Positions 58,622 to 64,000 of a stretch of DNA of 64,000 nt are shown here, piece by piece. Made by a program: the position numbers and the translations under genes. The number at the start of each line of letters is the position of its first letter. The stretch's first letter is position 1. Source of the stretch: Psilocybe azurescens (lineage: Eukaryota; Basidiomycota; Agaricomycetes; Agaricales; Agrocybaceae); contig JAJIRX010000162.1 in NCBI GenBank assembly GCA_023853785.1, positions 17,932 through 81,931 on the forward strand, read 5' to 3'. The notes beneath the pieces are model-generated. The model had not been told where the DNA came from and ran no database searches. It saw nothing but the letters and a program-made list of their open reading frames with translations.

Positions 58622-59503
58622 TTTTTTTTTTTTTTTAACATTATAATAAAATATAAATAAAATCTGGGGATCATCCTCCACCTGGAGTCCATTTGAAATT
58701 AACCCTGAAATAGTGTATTAATGCTGATATACATGCTTCATGAGTCAAATCCATATGGAATCCATATGGAGGATGTGAGACTCAGATGAAGTTCCACATG
58801 GAGTCCACATGGAGTTCCACATCCTCCACATTGGCCCACATGGAGGATGAGTCAATTCCAGCTGGACTCCATGTGGAGTCTCCACCTCTAAATGGCTGGG
58901 ACACCTGCAAAAAGAGTCACCAAACTTCACCCCGGAATATATGGGTGAGGGTAAAGACCTCAATCTTGGTCTTGTTGTCATATTCATCCATCGCCCTAGT
59001 CATCCCTCATTCACCTCACTGCTCTGTTTGATTTTTGGTTCAAGAATATCGCACAATCCTTCACCATCTATCACTCCAGGCCGCTATAGCCATTACTCTA
59101 TGAGCAGGCTTTACTTCTGGCTTTGCAGAAGCTGTGGACTTGATTGAAGTGCTCTAGGATCAAGACTATATTCTCACTCCTGCCCCCATATCCATTCCTA
59201 CAATTTATCTAGTCATTTGACCCCTCCACAGTTATCACTCCCCATTCACATTGTTCTACCCTAATCAAGTCGGGTAGCTTCCTCCCAGTAAACACTCAAG
59301 GGCATTTTATACTCCCTTATCTATTTATCTTCCTTCAAACGTCCCTGCCCTCCTCAGACCACATACATCTTCACAACCTAGTGGCTAAGCCAGCCCTCAC
59401 TTTAACTCAACAGAGAGAGTTGTCTTATCTAGTCTAGACCATTCCTCTCTGGTTTGTGTTTTGGTTTTTGATTTCTATATCAAATCACACACTATGTAGT
59501 TCA

Positions 59504-59723
59504 TCGCCCTTGATATTTCAGTGCCTTGTGTGTACTCGCCTGTCTAAAAGGTTCTCTAGCTATTAGTGACCACCCTTGAGCAATCATCTCAGTCTGTACT
59601 CTGCTCAACTAGTTATTGTAATAAGCCTTAAAACTTACCCTCCCAGATCGAACTGATCAATAAATATTTGATTGGGTGTTGTGTATTGGACAATTGCAAA
59701 GACACCCTGCACTAAACATCTCA
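59504..59723 (-). repeat. Inverted fragment of R2
   Basis: Reverse complement of about 9551-9780. It ends at the same CATCTCA (TGAGATG) boundary as the other copies. The last ~36 bp also read in frame with the Plavaka exon that follows. Confidence 0.75.
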
Positions 59724-60473
59724 CCGGAGCCCCTCCACTATTGGCACAAACAATTCTGGGATCATGACGTCAAATGGTGTATCAATGCTGTTGGAGCTGC
59801 TGAGTTGGACTTTGCTTTTCAGTTCTTCAACCTCAGACTGGATACCAACATTTTAAGGAAGGGATATCAGCCTTAAAACAAGTAACAGGACAGGAACATT
59901 GAAACATTGAGCACTACATGGTGGAACTTATAGCTGAAGCAGTTTCTGACAATTTTGTTTATGCTGTTCGCTCTCTGATGGACTTTTGGTACCTCACTCA
60001 GTCTGGCATTATTGATGAAGCAGAATGCTCCAAAATTTTGAGCACCTTAAAAGGCTTCCATGATCACAAGGACACTACCATAGCTGCTGGTGGTCAATGC
60101 GGAAAGAGGAATGTTATCATCAACAATTGGCACATTCCCAAAATCAAGTTTTTACAGAGTGTGGTTCCCAACATACAGTTAAATGGGGTTGCAATTCAGT
60201 GGTCAGCAGATACTATGGAGCATGCTCACATTGAAGTTGTGAAAGACCCTGCAGATGCTGCCAATAATCAGCACTACAAGCCTCAGATATGTCATCATCT
60301 TGATCAAATGGATAAACTTTGCTGGTTTGATCTTGCTACATCTATTTGGGAGGCAGGAATCAAATTTTGTGACCCGTCAGAGGAATTGGAATATGAATCA
60401 GATTGCAACAATGAAACCACCAAACTCACTGTTAACACTACTTCAGAACTTCTCAAGCTTATTAATTCTGTTA
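59688..60473 (+). pseudogene. Plavaka-type transposase, C-terminal fragment
   Basis: HPALNISPEPLHYWHKQFWD and HDVKWCINAVGAAELDF open the fragment. After a frame change near 59865 come GISALKQVTGQEH, TGA at 59900 (where CGA would give the usual H-R-x-I), VYAVRSLMDFWYLTQSGIID, LKGFHDHKDTTIAAG, NNWHIPKIKFLQSVVPNIQL and AIQWSADTMEHAHIEVVKDP. This order matches Plavaka transposases of mushrooms as I recall them. It is interrupted at 60474 by element D and the rest is not found in the window. Confidence 0.8.
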
Positions 60474-60499
60474 GAGGTCTTTACACAGCCCCCATTTGT

Positions 60500-60830
60500 T
60501 GGTCGGACTCCGGTCGGACTCCGTTGGACTTTCTATATTCAGAATGACAATTTTTCTGGTCTAGGACTGCTGAAATTTTCAGGTGAGATTCCAGTGAGAT
60601 TCCGGTGAATGTCCGACCAGACTACAAGTCCAACGGACTGTCCAGGTGGACTGTCCGCTGGAAATGACTGGACAGGACCAACAGAAGTCCAATGGAAGTC
60701 CATTGGAATCCCACCGGACATGACCATTGGAATTCCAGTGGACAAGTCCAACGGAATTCCAATGGAAGTCCAATGGAATTCCAAAGGAAGTCCAATGGAA
60801 TTCAAAAGTCAATGGATGTCCTTTTATTAT
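60500..60830. repeat. Palindromic array, left end of element D
   Basis: Dense TGGAATTCCA, GGAAGTCCA, GTCCAACGGA and GGTCGGACTCC words in both orientations; open frames on both strands here simply follow the repeat. Confidence 0.75.
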
Positions 60831-60854
60831 AATTTATACTAGTATAGAAAAAAA

Positions 60855-60930
60855 GACATGAACAAGAATTGAACTCGGGCATTGGAGAATGCCAAATGCA
60901 AGCAGGATAAACCAATTGAGCCACAAAGGC
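60855..60930 (-). ncRNA. tRNA-like Pol III unit in element D
   Basis: Read on the minus strand: GCCTTTGTGGCTCAATTGG (A box) and CCCGAGTTCAATTCTTG (B box), followed by seven T (complement of 60848-60854). It is the best preserved A box of the three units. Confidence 0.55.
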
Positions 60931-61149
60931 TTATGGAAAATAATAAAATTAGTTAAATACATAGTGATGCGGCCAAAATTCTCGGCACTGCTTGGCATGG
61001 GACAAACAACAACGCATGCATGACATGTTGATGCCACGTCAGTCCGTTGTTTATTCCGACCCCAACCCTTTTCCTTTCACCACCACCACCACCTCATTGG
61101 TCGGGAGCCAGGGCGAGAGCCGACCCGATGCAACAGAGGACAAGAAGCA

Positions 61150-61665
61150 TTCGCGACAGCCACACCGACAAGGATGACAGCGACAACAAGGTCACGGACA
61201 AGGATGACCATGACGGTGACAACGAGGATGCAGACAAGGACCATGACGAGGGACTGGGAGGGCAAGGGCAAGGGCAAGGGCAAGGGCAAGGACCGCTTAA
61301 GGGACCGGGGAGGAGCGACAGCTAGGACCAGGACTCGCGGGGCAAGGACCAAGAGCGCCCGGCATGGACCAGGACATGGGCAAGGATGGCGGCAAGGGCA
61401 AGGACAAGGATGGCAAGGGTGAGGACAAGGACACGGATGGCAAGGACAAGGACAAGGACAGCAAGGGTGAGGATGAAAACAGCAAGGACAAGGACAGCAA
61501 GGACAAGGACAGCAAGGGTGAGGACAAGGGCGGCAAGAGCAAGGACAAGGGTGGCGAGAGTGAGGACAAGGGCAGCAAGAGCAAGGACAAGGGCGGCAAG
61601 AGCAAGGACAGCAAGGGCAAGGACAGCAAGGGCAAGGACAGCAAGAGCAAGGACAGCAAGGGTGA
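61150..61665 (+). repeat. Purine-rich GGCAAGGACAGCAAG simple repeat of element D
   Basis: Irregular tandem AAGGACA, GGCAAGGG and GAGGACAAGG words, almost free of pyrimidines apart from C. It occupies the place of the GACAAC exon in elements A and C. The long open frame through it (Lys/Asp/Ser/Gly repeats) has no start context or motif. Confidence 0.7.
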
Positions 61666-62068
61666 TGTTACAACAAGTCTTTTTCTTTTCTTTTCTTTCC
61701 TTTTCTTTGTCATCCTTCACATCATTGATACATCATCATATGCTCTGATGAACTTTGCCTCATATCATTTTACAAAACTCCATCATATCTCTGATGGACT
61801 TTCACTTCCATCTTTTATGATACATCTTTCAATGAACACTTGATCTGTTTCCTCTATTCTTATATGCATCTGCTGATGAACATTCAATCTCGTTTCAACT
61901 TGCTGTACAGTTCATAGTATTTATACCAGGAAGGGTCCATTGTATTCTTTAGCTAGTTCTTGAGAATTCAACCTGCTTAACCTGCCCAACTTGAACTTGA
62001 ACTTGTTCTTGTAAATGATTGGCAGTTAGATTATGCACACTGTGTGATTCTAACTTGAGATTGTAACA
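61666..62068 (+). mobile_element. Solo LTR of the chromovirus family
   Basis: 403 bp, TGTTACAACAAG...GATTGTAACA, closely similar to the LTRs at 9826 and 16916. Flanks GGTGA and GGCGA form a 5 bp duplication with one mismatch. It retains the CTTGAACTTGAACTTG segment. It splits the purine repeat of element D, which continues for ~26 bp after it. Confidence 0.85.
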
Positions 62069-62094
62069 GGCGAGGACAGCAAGGGCGAGGACAG

Positions 62095-64000
62095 TGAGAT
62101 GTTTAGTGTGGGGTGACTTTGTAATTGCCCAATACACAACATCCAATCAAATATTTATATTGATCAGTTCAATCTGGGAGGGTAAGCTCGTAAGGCTTAT
62201 TACAATAACTAGTTTAGCAGAGTACAGACTTAAATGATTGCTCTGGGGGATCACTAGTAGCTAGAAAACACTTTTACAGGCTAGTACACACAAGGCACTT
62301 GAATAGTAAGGGCGATCTCTCTATATTAGGGGCGATCACCAATATCAGGGGGATCGCTTTTGGGGCGAGTGTACACGGGACACTTAACAGTTCTCTTTAT
62401 AAAACCTAAACTCAAACTTTATCAAACACTATAAACGATCACCCATATTAACACGTAGTAGATCCTTGGTTCCTATAAGCAACTGGGCACACTAGTCCAC
62501 AGTCCTTAGTTTACTATAGGCAACATCCTGAAAACAGTTGGATTTCTCTGACAGTCGTCCCTAGTTACTATGAGCGATCACTAGCCTTTATAGGGTTCCC
62601 ACCCACTTGATAATCCCCAGGGCAGTCTTACTATAGGCAACGTCCTGAACAGTTGGAGTTCTCTGACAGTCGTCCCTAGTTACTATGAGCAATTGCTAGT
62701 CGTATAGGGTTCCAATCTGTACTTAACAATCCCCAGAGCAGTCCACAGATGACTTATAAAAGCCTGCTTATCAAGTCTAACAGACCTGACATTGAATATC
62801 ACAATGGCGATCGCTCACAAAACCAGGTAGCACCTAATTGCTCAAGGTGAACTGCAGTGTTCGATCTCTTATCACACAAATCACTAGTCCTCGAAGTGTT
62901 AACACTAGAATTCTTATTCAGAGTAAATTCTGATATCAAATCTGGGGTGTAAATTACTTGGTTCCTATTCTAAGATACAGGGCTGTTTTTATAGGCTAAA
63001 TAGATACTTTGGCTTGTGATAATTGAAAGAGACTAAGAGAAAAGGAAGGAAATGGACCGCGTGCTGCCTAGCCTTTGCTGCACCAATTATAATAGTAGAA
63101 AGTACTAGTTTGCCTGGGCTACGGCGCTTATTTGAAGATAACATTGTTGTCCATGTGGCAGTGCCTTCTTGGGTAGCGATCACCCATTTATTTTATCAGA
63201 TGGCTCGCGGCTAAGGCATGTCGGGACTAGATTGCTAGGGGTATATTTCCTAGGAAACCCTACCAAGGTTCCCAAGCACAGTTGCTATTGGTTTAGGACC
63301 TCCTAACAGCAGATGCCCTTTATCATGAGGAAAGTTTCTCTAGTATTGTGTGGCGATCACTGGCTGGGCGATCGCTCACTCACGTTGGCTGCATTGCAAA
63401 TTACAAGTTTTTATAGTCGGATATAGTAGACTGCCATATGCTGAGTTGTACACAAGATTTCAATTGCCAATACATTCGGTCCTGTAGGGCGATCACCCAT
63501 GTGGTGCAGTGATGCCTGACCCCCAAGCCGGTTGATCGCCCTAATTTAGTGAACAGCCTTGTGAGGCCTGGACACCGGTGATCGCTTTGCTAATTAATAA
63601 GGTTTTCATCACTTGGCGATCACTTGGTAAGACACTGGTGGGTGTTACCCTTGTAAGAGCCAAGGTCATTTCTTAAGAGTTTCTTCTTTGCATGGGACTA
63701 ATAGTATGATCAATGGAGCGTGACATTCTCGGATGCTCTGGTTAGGGCTTTGATAGCTGTGTAGGAAACTAAAGGTAGTCTTTGATTTGTAGCACTGATT
63801 AATAGGCCACACTACACCTTAGTTAGTTTGTAAGGTCTATTACTCTTGGCCCACTAGGAAGTAAAGCCTCAAAGCCTAATAGTCTGGCATATCTCCTACC
63901 CTTCACTAGTATAATGTACTAGTTTATTACAGATAACAATCGCAAAAATAAGGGCCTCTGTATCTCACTATGAATTGTAAGCTCAGAATGGTTTTACACC
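62095..64000 (+). repeat. R2 repeat, second copy (to window end)
   Basis: Full-length counterpart of 9551-9825 plus 17379-19017, without the retrotransposon. It shows the empty insertion site near 62355 and the same tandem ~115 bp units at ~62515-62745. It ends at the window edge at almost the same base where copy 1 gives way to the PHD gene. Confidence 0.8.

Larger units (their letters stand above)
57070..58961 (-). mobile_element. Element A, copy 2 (intact, with target duplication)
   Basis: 1.89 kb, nearly identical to 5941-7930 in the ends and AT-rich part, more divergent in the simple-repeat exon 2. AATCTTGG flanks both ends (57062-57069, 58962-58969; a preceding C also matches). The host LTR-T reads CAATCTTGGTCTTG uninterrupted at 21405. 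On the minus strand: tRNA-like unit, TGCCACGTCAGTCC-type block, exon 1, intron 58070-58131, exon 2 with Asn/Asp/His-type triplets. Confidence 0.9.
53259..59503 (+). mobile_element. LTR-T copy 3 with two nested DNA elements
   Basis: LTR-T sequence at 53259-54261, 56912-57069 and 58962-59503, collinear with 20281-21948. The gaps are filled by element C and by a second element A, each with an 8 bp duplication of LTR-T sequence. The LTR begins TGTCATACACC and ends TAGTTCA. Its own flanks (second chromovirus on the left, inverted R2 on the right) share no duplication. Confidence 0.85.
60474..62094 (+). mobile_element. Element D: array-ended DNA element, right end missing
   Basis: Left end GAGGTCTTTACACAGCCCCC inserted in the Plavaka exon, followed by an array of GGTCGGACTCC, GGAAGTCCA and TGGAATTCCA words (60500-60800). 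Next come an antisense tRNA-like unit (60855-60930) and the ATGCCACGTCAGTCCG block near 61032. A purine-rich simple repeat follows, interrupted by a solo LTR. The right terminus has been replaced by R2 at 62095. The order matches the minus strand of element A. Confidence 0.7.

Noticed and set aside
61364..61843. Lys/Asp/Ser-repeat protein
   Set aside because: The open frame only mirrors the purine simple repeat and runs on into a solo LTR; other frames are open as well.

Overview
The window looks like a transposon-rich island from a basidiomycete fungus, most likely an Agaricomycete. The reasons are genes split by 50-70 bp GT-AG introns, a KDZ-type transposase, a Plavaka-type transposase fragment, a chromodomain Ty3/gypsy retrotransposon, and multi-copy protein families that I recall only from mushroom-forming fungi. 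No bacterial-style operons occur. Names of families rest on motif recognition, not on database searches.

Layout. 1-5.6 kb: the end of an F-box-like gene (minus strand), then two tandem, decayed MFS transporter genes. 5.9-19 kb: a 2 kb DNA element with palindromic-array ends (element A), a fragment of a 1.67 kb LTR (LTR-T), and a GATCGC-rich repeat (R2) split by a 7.55 kb chromovirus that itself carries a solo LTR inside pol. 19-24.4 kb: a PHD-finger gene broken by a solo LTR-T and by element B; removing both insertions and one copy of each target duplication rejoins the reading frame. 25.2-34.5 kb: a 9.3 kb KDZ transposon with roughly 0.6-0.8 kb terminal inverted repeats, a transposase and two cargo genes. 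34.5-38 kb: noncoding sequence with a ~385 bp tandem duplication. 38-42.4 kb: a multi-exon O-methyltransferase, the best candidate for a working host gene. 46.1-47.3 kb: a decayed GTPase gene, followed by a 2 kb array of 70 bp units, each shaped like a mini-intron. 49.7-64 kb: AT-rich remnants (hAT-like), the end of a second chromovirus, an LTR-T copy carrying two nested elements (C and a second A), a Plavaka fragment cut by element D, a solo LTR and another R2 copy.

The most unusual content is the element group A, B, C, D. All have ends of the GAGG-N-CTTT / CAGTACTTT type followed by dense short palindromes whose core word differs between families. Where both ends are intact they have 8 bp target duplications. 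Several share an internal module: a tRNA-like Pol III unit ending in a T-run, a conserved TGCCACGTCAGTCC block, and a 57-62 bp intron that separates simple-repeat exons. None encodes a recognisable transposase, so they are probably non-autonomous elements mobilised in trans.

Almost all transposon genes here carry frameshifts or in-frame TGA codons, several at places where CGA (Arg) is expected. Some single-base indels lie in homopolymers, so assembly error cannot be excluded for individual breaks.
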